Assembly: GCA_035308365.1 (NCBI GenBank)
Contig: DATGGU010000167.1
Span: 1 to 45,577 of the forward strand
DNA: 45,577 nucleotides
DNA from: PALSA-505 sp035308365
Lineage (GTDB): Bacteria > Actinomycetota > Actinomycetes > Streptosporangiales > Streptosporangiaceae
Reading direction: 5' to 3'
Positions within the stretch are counted from its first letter, which is position 1. Each line of letters begins with the position of its first letter. The notes beneath the pieces were generated by a model. That model did no database searches. It saw only the letters and a list, made by a program, of their open reading frames with translations, and was not told where the DNA came from. Shown here one piece after another: positions 1 to 6,230 of this stretch. Both the position numbers and the translations under genes were made by a program.

Positions 1-34
1 AGACGGCGCGGCGGGTTCGGGCGAAGACGGGGCC

Positions 35-871
35 GTGGGGCCAGGCGAAGACGGTGCCGTGGGGCCGGGTGGAGGTGGCGGGGTGGGGCTGGGCGGGGGG
101 ACCGGGGATCGGGGTGGGCGGTTGCTTGGGCTGCTTGCGGAGGTGCCGGAAGAACCGGACTTCGGGCGGGGGTACTTGGAACTGCTGGGCGGCGACGGGC
201 CGGAGCCTAGCGGGCTGGCGCAGCGGCTGATGCACACTGGTTTTGTGCCGCTGGTGTACGAGCGGTGGTGGCGGCCCGGTCTGTTCCGGATCCTGAAGGG
301 GCCGGCCGGGCTGAGCGTCCCGGCCGAGCACCGGCTGGCCCGCGACTGGCTGGCCCTGTCCCCCGGCGACACGGTGCTCGACGTTGCCTGCGGGCCGGGC
401 AACTTCACGCGTGGCATGGCCCGCGCGGCCGGGCGCACCGGGTTGGCTGTCGGGCTGGACGCCTCCGCGACCATGCTGGTCCGCGCGGTCGCCGACGCCC
501 GGGCGGCGGCGGAGCGTGGCACTGCGGTCCCGGTGTACGTGCGGGCGGACGCGGCCGGGCTGCCGTTCCGGCCGGCCAGCTTCGACGCGGTGTGCTGCTT
601 CGCCGCGCTGCCGATGTTCGCCACCCCGATGCGGGCGCTGGACCGGATGACCGAGGTGCTGCGGCCGGGCGGCCGGATCGCGCTGATGGCCAGCTACGGA
701 CGCGGCGGCGTGGCGCTGCACACGGCCGAGCGGGCGGCGGGGCGCGTGCTGGGGATGCGGATATTCGGCCCGGAAGAGATTACCGGCGCGCTCCGGGTTC
801 GCGGGTACACCGCGATCAAGCAGCACGTGGCCGGGCTTTTGCAGTTCGTGGGAGCCGTCAAGGCGCAGTGA
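35..871 (+). CDS. Class I SAM-dependent methyltransferase (5' end uncertain)
   Basis: Probable SAM-dependent methyltransferase acting on an unknown, possibly lipid or quinone-like, substrate in the cytosol. The Rossmann SAM-binding motif I is visible as VLDVACGPGNFTR at about residues 113-125, followed by an acidic strand-2 end (VGLDAS), the D-A-A-x-L-P-F motif and the post-motif LRPGGRIAL; this is the Methyltransf_11 pattern. The first ~30 residues are Gly-rich with repeated GEDGAVGPG units and are unlike the family. The frame is open to the left edge of the window, so the GTG at 35 is only the first visible start; the true start may lie upstream, or downstream nearer the conserved part. The substrate cannot be inferred. 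Confidence 0.8.
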   Translation: MGPGEDGAVGPGGGGGVGLGGGTGDRGGRLLGLLAEVPEEPDFGRGYLELLGGDGPEPSGLAQRLMHTGFVPLVYERWWRPGLFRILKGPAGLSVPAEHRLARDWLALSPGDTVLDVACGPGNFTRGMARAAGRTGLAVGLDASATMLVRAVADARAAAERGTAVPVYVRADAAGLPFRPASFDAVCCFAALPMFATPMRALDRMTEVLRPGGRIALMASYGRGGVALHTAERAAGRVLGMRIFGPEEITGALRVRGYTAIKQHVAGLLQFVGAVKAQ

Positions 872-954
872 GCCTTCGCCGCTGCTGGCTGGCGGGACCG
901 TTGCGGTTACTGGCTCCGTAACGAGAGAAAATCAGACAGGCGGCCTGCACCCGG

Positions 955-1488
955 TCAGCGGGCGGTCCATTCGGCGGCTAGCTGGCCATAGACGACCTGG
1001 TCGAGGAACTGGCCGTTGACCCAGTGCGCGCGGCGCAGGGTGCCCTCGTTGCGGAAGCCGGCCTTGGTGGCGGTTGCGATCATCGCCGCGTTGTCCGCCA
1101 GGGTCATGAGCTGCAGCCGGTTCAGCCCGAGGATCATGAAACCGTAGCGGCACAGCACCCGGACCGCGTCGGTGGCCAGGCCGCGGCCGCGGTATGCGGG
1201 CCGCAGCGAGATGCCGACGTGCGCCAGGCGGTTGAAATGATCGATACGCCACAGCAGCGCCGTGCCCGCGAGCTCGCCTGTGGCCAGCTCCACCACCGAG
1301 AATATGGCGTCGTCCCCGGTCGCATCGGTCACACGGAACGTTGACGCGGCCGAGCCTGCCGGTACCGGCCGCCACGGCCTGGTATCCGCCCGCACCCGGG
1401 TCTCGACATCGTCGTACAGCTCGGCGTCGAGAATCGCGAGGTCATCGTCGTGCCGGGCACGCAGCAGGGTCAGGTCTCCACGGAGCAT
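955..1488 (-). CDS. GNAT family N-acetyltransferase, RimJ/RimL type
   Basis: 177-residue acetyl-CoA-dependent N-acetyltransferase. The C-terminal half carries the RimJ/RimL signature: a beta strand giving VGISLRPAYRGRGLATDAVRVLCRYGF, which holds the R/Q-x-x-G-x-G/A pyrophosphate-binding loop, then NRLQLMTLADNAAMIATATKAGFRNEGTLR. The ATG at 1488 (MLRGDL) was chosen because longer versions run across the divergent PfpI-like gene; the protein begins, as is usual for the family, with a short 'LRPxxxxD' strand. Targets of such enzymes (ribosomal protein N-termini, small amines, antibiotics) cannot be read from sequence. It diverges from the PfpI-like gene with about 100 bp between starts. Confidence 0.82.
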   Translation of the reverse strand: MLRGDLTLLRARHDDDLAILDAELYDDVETRVRADTRPWRPVPAGSAASTFRVTDATGDDAIFSVVELATGELAGTALLWRIDHFNRLAHVGISLRPAYRGRGLATDAVRVLCRYGFMILGLNRLQLMTLADNAAMIATATKAGFRNEGTLRRAHWVNGQFLDQVVYGQLAAEWTAR

Positions 1489-1587
1489 TCCAACGTTCCT
1501 ACCCGACGCCCGCCCGCAGCCGCAACGGCTTATCAGGTTTGGCTCGCGGCTGTGCGGCAAGTGGCGACCGGACGAAAGGAGAATGTC

Positions 1588-2145
1588 ATGACATACGAGC
1601 TGGAGGGCCGCCTGATCGCTTTCATGGCGGCCAATGAGGGGATGGAGCAGGTCGAGTTCACCGAGCCCTGGCAGGCGGTCGTGGACGCCGGCGGGAACGC
1701 CGAGCTCCTGGCGCCGGAGCCAGGGACGGTTCAGGCCTTCAACCACCTGGACAAGGGTGACACTTTCCCGGTGGACCGGGCCATCAGCGAGGCCAATCCC
1801 GGTAACTACGACGCGCTGGTGCTGCCCGGAGGGGTGGCCAATCCCGACCAGCTACGGACGGTGCCGGGGGCGGTCCAGTTCGTCAAGGCCATGTTCGAGG
1901 CCGGCAAGCCGGCCGCCGTCATCTGCCACGGTCCGTGGACCCTGGTGGAGGCGGACGTGGTGCGGGGCCGGACGCTCACCTCGTGGCCGAGCCTGCGCAC
2001 CGACATCAAGAACGCAGGCGGGAACTGGGTCGATGCCGAGGTGCAGATCTGCAGATCAGGTCCCAACGTGCTGGTGACCAGCCGCAAGCCGGACGACCTG
2101 CCGGCGTTCTGCGAGCAGCTCCGCGCGGAGTTCGCCAAGGCCTGA
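1588..2145 (+). CDS. DJ-1/PfpI family cysteine hydrolase or chaperone-like protein
   Basis: 185-residue single-domain protein of the DJ-1/PfpI superfamily (general stress protein 18/YhbO-like). The nucleophile elbow is AAVICHGPWTLVEA with Cys113-His114. The preceding ALVLPGGVANPDQLR is the typical strand-loop, and the C-terminal LVTSRKPDDLPAFCEQL is also family-typical. Members are reported as glyoxalase/deglycase or protein-repair enzymes, and the exact activity is not predictable. ATG at 1588 has a strong ribosome site (gaaaggag, 1574-1581) seven bases upstream, so the longer open frame beginning further upstream is not the gene. It is convergent with the aldehyde dehydrogenase, with a small tandem repeat between them. 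Confidence 0.88.
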   Translation: MTYELEGRLIAFMAANEGMEQVEFTEPWQAVVDAGGNAELLAPEPGTVQAFNHLDKGDTFPVDRAISEANPGNYDALVLPGGVANPDQLRTVPGAVQFVKAMFEAGKPAAVICHGPWTLVEADVVRGRTLTSWPSLRTDIKNAGGNWVDAEVQICRSGPNVLVTSRKPDDLPAFCEQLRAEFAKA

Positions 2146-2162
2146 GCCCGCCCCAGCCGCCG

Positions 2163-2243
2163 GGTGGGACGGCCGGGGGGCGTGCCGGGTGGGACGGCCG
2201 GGGGGCGTGCCAGGTGGGACGGCCGGGGGGCGTGCCAGGTGGG
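2163..2243. repeat. 25-bp tandem repeat, three copies plus a partial
   Basis: Unit starts ggtgggacggccgggggg and repeats at 2163, 2188 and 2213 with one base change; a fourth partial copy begins at 2238 and runs into the stop of the aldehyde dehydrogenase. It fills the space between two convergent genes. No strong hairpin is obvious; the unit is simply G-rich on this strand. Confidence 0.85.
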
Positions 2244-3638
2244 TCAGGGGCGGCCGGGGCGGGGGCCGCCGACCCACACGGTCTTGATGTTGCAGAATTC
2301 GCGGATTCCCTGGACCGACAGTTCCCTGCCATGGCCGGAGTTCTTGATGCCACCGAACGGCAACTGCGGATACGACGTGACGTTGCCGTTGATGAAGACC
2401 ATCCCGGCCGCGAGATCGCGGATGAACCGGCTCTGCTCCGCCTCATCGGTGGTCCAGGCGTTCGCACCGAGCCCGAACGACGTCGCATTGGCCAGCTCGA
2501 TCGCCTCGTCGATGCCGGCCACCCGGTAGAGGGTGGCCACCGGGCCGAACACTTCCTCATGGAACGCACGCATCTCGGGGGTCACGCCGGTGAGCACGGT
2601 GGGCGGGTAGTAGAAGCCCGGACGGTCGGGAGCGGCGCCCCCGCAGATTACCTTGGCGCCCAGGGCCACCGCGTCGGTGACAAGCTTCTCGACGTCGTCA
2701 CGCTGTTGTTCGGAAGCCAGCGGGCCCACGTCGGTGCCGGCCAGCATCGGATCCCCGACGGTCATGGCCGACATCTCACCGGCGAACAACCGCTCGAATT
2801 CGTCGTAGACGGCGTCGTGCACGATGAAGCGCTTGGCCGCGATGCAGGACTGGCCGTTGTTGAGGCAGCGCGCGACCGCGGCCACGTGGGCCGCGGACGG
2901 CAGGTCGGCCGACGGCATGACCACGAACGGGTCGCTGCCACCCAGTTCCAGGACGACCTTCTTGACCTCGCTGCCGGCGATGGCCGCCACCGACCGCCCG
3001 GCCGGCTCCGACCCGGTGAGGGTGGCCGCAACCACCCGTTCGTCGCGCAGGACCGGCTCGATCCGGGACGAGCCGACCAGCAGAGTCTGGAAGGTTCCCG
3101 CGGGGAAACCGGCCCGGGCGAACAGGTCCTCGAGGAACAGCGCCGTCTGCGGCACGTTGGACGCGTGCTTGAGCAGGCCCACGTTGCCAGCCATCAGGGC
3201 AGGGGCGGCGAAGCGCATGGCCTGCCAGAGCGGGAAATTCCACGGCATGATCGCCAGCACCGGCCCGAGCGGCTGATAGCTGACGTAGGCGCGCGCGGCC
3301 CCGACCTCGGCCGCGTCGGCGACCTCGCCGGCCAGGAACCCCGGGGCATGATCGGCGTAGTAGCGGCAGGCGGTGGCGCACTTGGCGACCTCCTGCCGGG
3401 CGGCGGCCAGCGTCTTGCCCATCTCGGTAACCATCATGGCGGCGATCTGGTCCTGCTCGCCGTCCAGGATCCCGGCCGCCCGGCGCATCCATCCGGACCG
3501 CTCGCCAAAACCGGTCTGGCGGTAGCCCGCAAAGGCCGCCGCGGCGGCGGCCAGGCAGTTATCGACGGCCGCCTCGGTCATCTCGTCAAAGGTCTTCACC
3601 GTCTCCCCGGTGGCCGGATTGACCGTCGCGATCGCCAT
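2244..3638 (-). CDS. NAD(P)-dependent (succinate-)semialdehyde dehydrogenase
   Basis: 464-residue aldehyde dehydrogenase superfamily member oxidising an aldehyde to the acid with NAD(P)+. The length and N-terminus (MAIATVNPATGE) match the short GabD1-type succinate-semialdehyde dehydrogenases. Visible motifs are the cofactor-site MPWNFPLWQA (131-140), TGSEPAGRSVA, the general-base region VVLELGGSDPF with Glu231, the nucleophile NNGQSC with Cys265, and EVFGPVA in the C-terminal half. The ATG at 3638 follows a purine-rich ribosome site (AGAAGGAGACG). Succinate semialdehyde is the likely substrate by resemblance, but other aldehydes are possible. Its upstream region is occupied by six copies of a 34-bp repeat, so any promoter lies inside or beyond that array. 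Confidence 0.9.
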   Translation of the reverse strand: MAIATVNPATGETVKTFDEMTEAAVDNCLAAAAAAFAGYRQTGFGERSGWMRRAAGILDGEQDQIAAMMVTEMGKTLAAARQEVAKCATACRYYADHAPGFLAGEVADAAEVGAARAYVSYQPLGPVLAIMPWNFPLWQAMRFAAPALMAGNVGLLKHASNVPQTALFLEDLFARAGFPAGTFQTLLVGSSRIEPVLRDERVVAATLTGSEPAGRSVAAIAGSEVKKVVLELGGSDPFVVMPSADLPSAAHVAAVARCLNNGQSCIAAKRFIVHDAVYDEFERLFAGEMSAMTVGDPMLAGTDVGPLASEQQRDDVEKLVTDAVALGAKVICGGAAPDRPGFYYPPTVLTGVTPEMRAFHEEVFGPVATLYRVAGIDEAIELANATSFGLGANAWTTDEAEQSRFIRDLAAGMVFINGNVTSYPQLPFGGIKNSGHGRELSVQGIREFCNIKTVWVGGPRPGRP

Positions 3639-3683
3639 CGTCGTCTCCTTCTATCGCGGCATCAGCGGTCACCTGCCCCGTGC

Positions 3684-3900
3684 GTGCGGCACAAACACGC
3701 CGGGCCGGGCCGCGTCAGTGCGGCACAAACACGCCGGGCCGGGCCGCACCAGTGCGGCACAAACACGCCGGGCCGCGCCGCCGCGCCAGTGCGGCACAAA
3801 CACGCCGGGCCGCGCCGCGCCGGTGCGGCACAAACACGCCGGGCCGCGCCGCGCCGGTGCGGCACAAACACGCCGGGCCGGGCCGCGCCGGTGCGGCCCG
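3684..3900. repeat. 34-bp tandem repeat, six copies plus a partial, upstream of the aldehyde dehydrogenase
   Basis: Copies begin at 3684, 3718, 3752, 3789, 3823 and 3857, with a decaying seventh at 3891. The spacing is 34 bp except for one 37-bp step. Each copy opens with an invariant 24-base core: GTGCGGCAC (a GTGC/GCAC dyad), then AAACACGCCGGGCCG. About ten more variable G/C bases follow. It sits 45 bp upstream of the start codon of the minus-strand dehydrogenase and directly behind the stop of a 51-residue ORF. The regular dyad could be a multi-site operator or simply a slippage-expanded repeat. Confidence 0.9.
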
Positions 3901-3919
3901 GCCCGGTGGCGTGGGGCTG

Positions 3920-4075
3920 TTACTCTGCGGAGCGGTTCTGACCGGGACGCGGCTTGTCCATGACGTCCGTGTGCCGGTCAGGGTCGGCGCCCCCCATGAC
4001 GTCGCTCGCCTGCTCGTCGGGCTCGGGGCCACCCATCAGGTCGGGTTCCTCGTCGCGTGCTGGATTGCCGGTCAT
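3920..4075 (-). CDS. 51-residue acidic protein with MGG-x-x-PD repeats
   Basis: Short ORF not matching any family I recognise. The sequence contains three spaced copies of a small motif: DLMGGPEPDE, DVMGGADPDR and DVMDKPRP. It is acidic, with no membrane segment or signal peptide. Support for translation comes from the junction: its ATG (4075-4073) overlaps the TGA of the preceding 85-residue ORF as ATGA, continuing a chain of such overlaps, and an AAGGAAA stretch lies about ten bases before the start. It is the last gene of the small operon that begins at 4840. The function is unknown. Confidence 0.55.
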   Translation of the reverse strand: MTGNPARDEEPDLMGGPEPDEQASDVMGGADPDRHTDVMDKPRPGQNRSAE

Positions 4076-4329
4076 GCCGGTTTCCTTTCTTGCCTGCGGT
4101 CGTATCGGCCGCTGTCATCATGACGATCTTGGTCGAACGGGTGTGGAGTCAGCCGGTGCGGATGCGCCGGGCACACGCAGAACACAGCGCAGAGTTCGGC
4201 GTCCAGCACGTGATGATGGCGTGCAGGCAGTGGCCGCCCGCAGAACGCGCAGTCCGGGCCGTTGCGCGGCAGCACCCTCGCGGGCCTGGCCGGCGCGCGT
4301 GGTGGCTGCCGTGGCGCAGGTGTGCTCAT
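4072..4329 (-). CDS. 85-residue protein with a Cys/His cluster, possible zinc-binding
   Basis: Small basic protein of unknown function. The N-terminus is Pro/Arg/Ala-rich; the middle has CAFCGRPLPARHHH, then CAVFCVC and AHPHR, giving a C-x2-C pair and a C-x3-C-x-C group with nearby histidines that could form a zinc ribbon. Its ATG overlaps the TGA of the DUF3040-like gene (ATGA at 4329-4326), and its own TGA overlaps the ATG of the 51-residue gene (4075-4072). The two-sided coupling is the main evidence that it is real, because the ribosome site (caggga) is weak. Confidence 0.5.
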   Translation of the reverse strand: MSTPAPRQPPRAPARPARVLPRNGPDCAFCGRPLPARHHHVLDAELCAVFCVCPAHPHRLTPHPFDQDRHDDSGRYDRRQERKPA

Positions 4330-4499
4330 CGCCGTCCCTGACCGGTTCGGCGGCGGAATGTGCGGGTCAAGCGGATGAGCATTCGGGCACGCAGGGCCGG
4401 CCTGAAGGTGGCCAGCCTGGCGGCGAGCCGCGGGTCGGAGCGGCGCAGCGTGTCCTCGATGCCGACCAGGGCCCGCTGCTCGCCGGGGGCCAGGCTCAT
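4326..4499 (-). CDS. Short DUF3040 domain protein
   Basis: 57-residue protein beginning MSLAPGEQRALVGIEDTLRRSDPRLA, which is the characteristic N-terminus of actinobacterial DUF3040 proteins ('LSEHEQRxLxxIExxLxxxDPxFA'). Full-size members are usually longer and continue into two membrane helices; this one ends in an Arg-rich tail (TRTFRRRTGQGRR) with none, so it is a short variant or a remnant. A longer open frame reaches back to 4952, but it crosses the upstream transporter fragment in another frame and is not credible. The start overlaps the stop of an 18-codon ORF, and its stop overlaps the next start, both as ATGA. Confidence 0.65.
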   Translation of the reverse strand: MSLAPGEQRALVGIEDTLRRSDPRLAARLATFRPALRARMLIRLTRTFRRRTGQGRR

Positions 4500-4552
4500 G
4501 GCCGGCCCCCGGCGGGCTCGCGGGGCGCCAGCGGCCTCTCGCAGCCGGGCAT
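4496..4552 (-). CDS. 18-residue leader-like ORF with an excellent ribosome site
   Basis: ATG at 4552 encodes MPGCERPLAPREPAGGRP and then TGA, which overlaps the ATG of the DUF3040-like gene (ATGA, 4499-4496). The best ribosome-binding site of this little operon (taggaggt) sits just before it, overlapping the TAG stop of the transporter fragment at 4562-4564. It may be a translation-coupling leader for the downstream gene rather than a functional peptide. Confidence 0.4.
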   Translation of the reverse strand: MPGCERPLAPREPAGGRP

Positions 4553-4561
4553 GGTGACCTC

Positions 4562-4840
4562 CTACTGGCCGGCTACCGGGGCGAACGGCCATATCAGCAG
4601 CGGCGTCTTGGCGTTGCCGTACCAGCCGGCCTGCCAGGAGCCGAGCATCGCGGTGGCGATCATGAACCCGAACAGGCCCATGATCGACGGTGCGGCGATC
4701 GGCGTCAGCATCACCCGGCTGCGCGACAGCCACGCCTGACGGTCTTCGGCTGTGGCGAGTTCTTCCAGGCTGCGGGCTCCTGGCTGGCCATCCACCGGCC
4801 GCATGTGCCGTGGCGGGGGGCCAGGGTTCTGTGCGGTCAT
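4562..4840 (-). pseudogene. Truncated acetate/succinate transporter (SatP/YaaH, GPR1/FUN34 family) N-terminus
   Basis: 92 codons. After a polar N-terminus (MTAQNPGPPPRHMRPVDG) the protein reads IAAPSIMGLFGFMIATAMLGSWQAGWYGNAKTPLLIWPFAPVAGQ, which matches the first membrane helix and following loop of GPR1/FUN34/YaaH acetate transporters (the 'PLGLFGFAxTTFxLxxxxAGWYG' region). Intact members have about 200 residues and six helices; here the frame stops at TAG in the second helix. The ATG at 4840 still has a good ribosome site (ggaggag). It therefore looks like a 3'-truncated stub whose start region now heads an operon of small genes. It could also have been retained as a small membrane protein. 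Confidence 0.65.
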
Positions 4841-4938
4841 GAGATACTCCTCCCCCCGGGCACCGCTTCGTGGCCAGTGCCGCCGGCTGCGGCACGAACC
4901 CGGCCAGCAGCGCTGCCCGGAAACACCAGCCCATTACC

Positions 4939-4985
4939 TCGTGATACGACATATAAACCCAATTTACATCGTGATGCGATATAAA
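4939..4985. promoter_or_regulatory. Paired operator-like sites upstream of the small-gene operon
   Basis: In an AT-rich island, the sequence tcgtgatacgacatataa (4939) recurs as tcgtgatgcgatataaa (4969), 30 bp apart, or about three helical turns. The second copy sits in a near-perfect dyad, TTTACATCG-N5-CGATATAAA (4963-4985, 8/9 matches). The position is about 100-145 bp upstream of the ATG at 4840 on the minus strand. The binding factor is unknown. Confidence 0.45.
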
Positions 4986-4988
4986 TTG

Positions 4989-5228
4989 TCACGGCCGGCG
5001 GCGCTGGATCGTGCTGGCCGCGTTCGCGACGATCGCGGCGAATGGCGGGATCGCCAGTGCCACGACCGACACGACGACCGCCGCGATCACCGAGTACCGG
5101 TCCAGGACCGCCCAGGACAGGACGAACAACCCGATGCAGATGCCCATCAGGACGAAGTAGCGGCGCTTGTCCACCCGGGTGGGCTGTGGCACGGCCGGCT
5201 GGCCGCTGTGCCGTTCATGGCCTGTCAC
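4989..5228 (-). CDS. DUF3099-type small membrane protein
   Basis: 79-residue protein with an N-terminal polar stretch (VTGHERHSGQPAVPQPTRVDKRRYFVLMGICIGLFVLSWAVL) and two membrane helices separated by a short turn, then a basic end (STIQRRRP). The 'RRYFVLMGI...FVLSW' core followed by a second hydrophobic helix is the DUF3099 pattern found across actinomycetes. I chose GTG at 5228 because a purine-rich site (aaggaacgg) lies upstream and the longer frame begins inside the promoter region of the divergent gene. Function of the family is unknown; it probably sits in the plasma membrane. Confidence 0.65.
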   Translation of the reverse strand: MTGHERHSGQPAVPQPTRVDKRRYFVLMGICIGLFVLSWAVLDRYSVIAAVVVSVVALAIPPFAAIVANAASTIQRRRP

Positions 5229-5355
5229 AAGTGTCTGCCGTTCCTTACCTGCCCAGTGCGGGCTATCCGCGCTGCCCGGATGGCGGCTGCCTAAACCGGC
5301 GGAGTAGCGGCCCGCGTCCAGGGCAGGGGAACCCGGAGCAGAATCGGAGGCCAGC

Positions 5356-5628
5356 ATGTCATCGGATGCACAGCGCCGCTACGTCGATGCGGTGAGCATG
5401 AGCGACGAGCAGGCACAGGTGTACGAGGCGATCGCCGCCCTGGAATACAGCGGCCGGCCCGCATCCAGGCGGGAGATCGTCCACGCGGCAGGCCTGGACG
5501 GGGCCGCGGTGGACGATGCGCTGCACGCGCTGACGGAATGCGCGGCTGTCATCCGGCGCGGCTCAGGCGAGGACGCCGAGTACGAACCGGCAAACCGCGA
5601 ATGGATGGTCATGCCGCCGGGCCAGTAG
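5356..5628 (+). CDS. Small winged-helix-like protein
   Basis: 90 residues: MSSDAQRRYVDAVSMSDEQAQVYEAIAALEYSGRPASRREIVHAAGLDGAAVDDALHALTECAAVIRR. The predicted helix - helix-turn-helix (REIVHAAGLDGAAVDDALHAL) - strand order with a C-terminal hairpin looks like a compact winged helix. No metal or ligand motif is visible. ATG at 5356 is preceded by ggaggcc at a good distance. It may be a DNA-binding accessory protein; the target is unknown. Confidence 0.65.
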   Translation: MSSDAQRRYVDAVSMSDEQAQVYEAIAALEYSGRPASRREIVHAAGLDGAAVDDALHALTECAAVIRRGSGEDAEYEPANREWMVMPPGQ

Positions 5629-5654
5629 GCACGTGTGTCTTCGGGCACGTCCAG

Positions 5655-5678
5655 GTTTGCCGGCGCCGCCGTGGGTAG
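5655..5678 (+). promoter_or_regulatory. SigB-like promoter before the DUF1360 gene
   Basis: GTTTGC (5655-5660), 12-bp spacer, GGGTAG (5673-5678). This resembles the SigB/SigF general-stress consensus GTTT-N12-15-GGGTA. Transcription would begin within a few bases of the ATG at 5689, giving a leaderless or near-leaderless message. The same -10 hexamer occurs before the gas vesicle operon. Confidence 0.45.
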
Positions 5679-5688
5679 TGCGGCCCGC

Positions 5689-6216
5689 ATGGCTGCATTG
5701 ACCGATATCAAGGACAAACTCACCAGCGCCGCCCGGGCCCAGCAGACCGGCTACGCCAGAGAACAGGACCGGCCACTGCTCGGCTATGCGATGACGCTGA
5801 CCGCCTACAGCGGGGTGCTGGGCGCGATCGCGGCCGCCGTGCGGCGCACCGGCCGGACGGTACCCGATGGCTTCTCGCCAGCCGACATCACGCTGGGCGC
5901 CCTGGCCACCCACAAACTCAGCAGGCTGCTGGCCAAGGATCCGATCACCAGCCCGCTTCGCGCGCCGTTCGCTTCCTACCAGGGCACCAGCGGCCCGTCC
6001 GAGGTGCAGGAGGACGTCAGGGGCGAGGGCGGGCGCAAGGCCGTGGGCGAGCTTGTCACCTGCCCGTTCTGCACGGGCGTGTGGGTGGCGACGGGGCTGA
6101 CTGCCGGGCTCATCTTCTTCCCGACGGCGACCCGGGTGGCCAGGGACACGCTGGCCATGCTCGCGGGCGCCGACCTGCTTCAGTTCACGCACGCAGTGCT
6201 GAAGAACGTCGCGTAG
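5689..6216 (+). CDS. DUF1360 family membrane protein
   Basis: 175 residues from ATG 5689 (GTG at 5635 would add 18). The core is PADITLGALATHKLSRLLAKDPITSPLRAPF, then GELVTCPFCTGVWVATGLTAGLIFFPTATRVA; the 'ATHKLSRLLxKDxVTxPLRAPF' block and the 'CPxCxGxW' loop are diagnostic of DUF1360 (YjcL/sporulation-associated) proteins. Several membrane helices flank these. Biochemical function is unknown. The next gene starts 14 bases downstream, suggesting co-transcription with the alpha-hydroxy-acid dehydrogenase. The ATG was preferred because a SigB-like promoter lies between the two candidate starts. Confidence 0.75.
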   Translation: MAALTDIKDKLTSAARAQQTGYAREQDRPLLGYAMTLTAYSGVLGAIAAAVRRTGRTVPDGFSPADITLGALATHKLSRLLAKDPITSPLRAPFASYQGTSGPSEVQEDVRGEGGRKAVGELVTCPFCTGVWVATGLTAGLIFFPTATRVARDTLAMLAGADLLQFTHAVLKNVA

Positions 6217-6230
6217 ACAGGCCTGATGCC

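Noticed and set aside
3684..3900. CRISPR array
   Set aside because: Repeats are regular, but the 'spacers' are only about ten bases and resemble each other, and no cas genes are present; it is a tandem repeat.
1935..3941. 668-codon plus-strand open frame
   Set aside because: It is antisense to the aldehyde dehydrogenase, whose protein has all family motifs; the frame stays open only because of GC-rich codon bias and continues through the repeat.
4326..4952. 208-codon extension of the DUF3040-like gene
   Set aside because: The added part is the transporter stub read in another frame; the DUF3040 start is well defined by homology and the ATGA junction.
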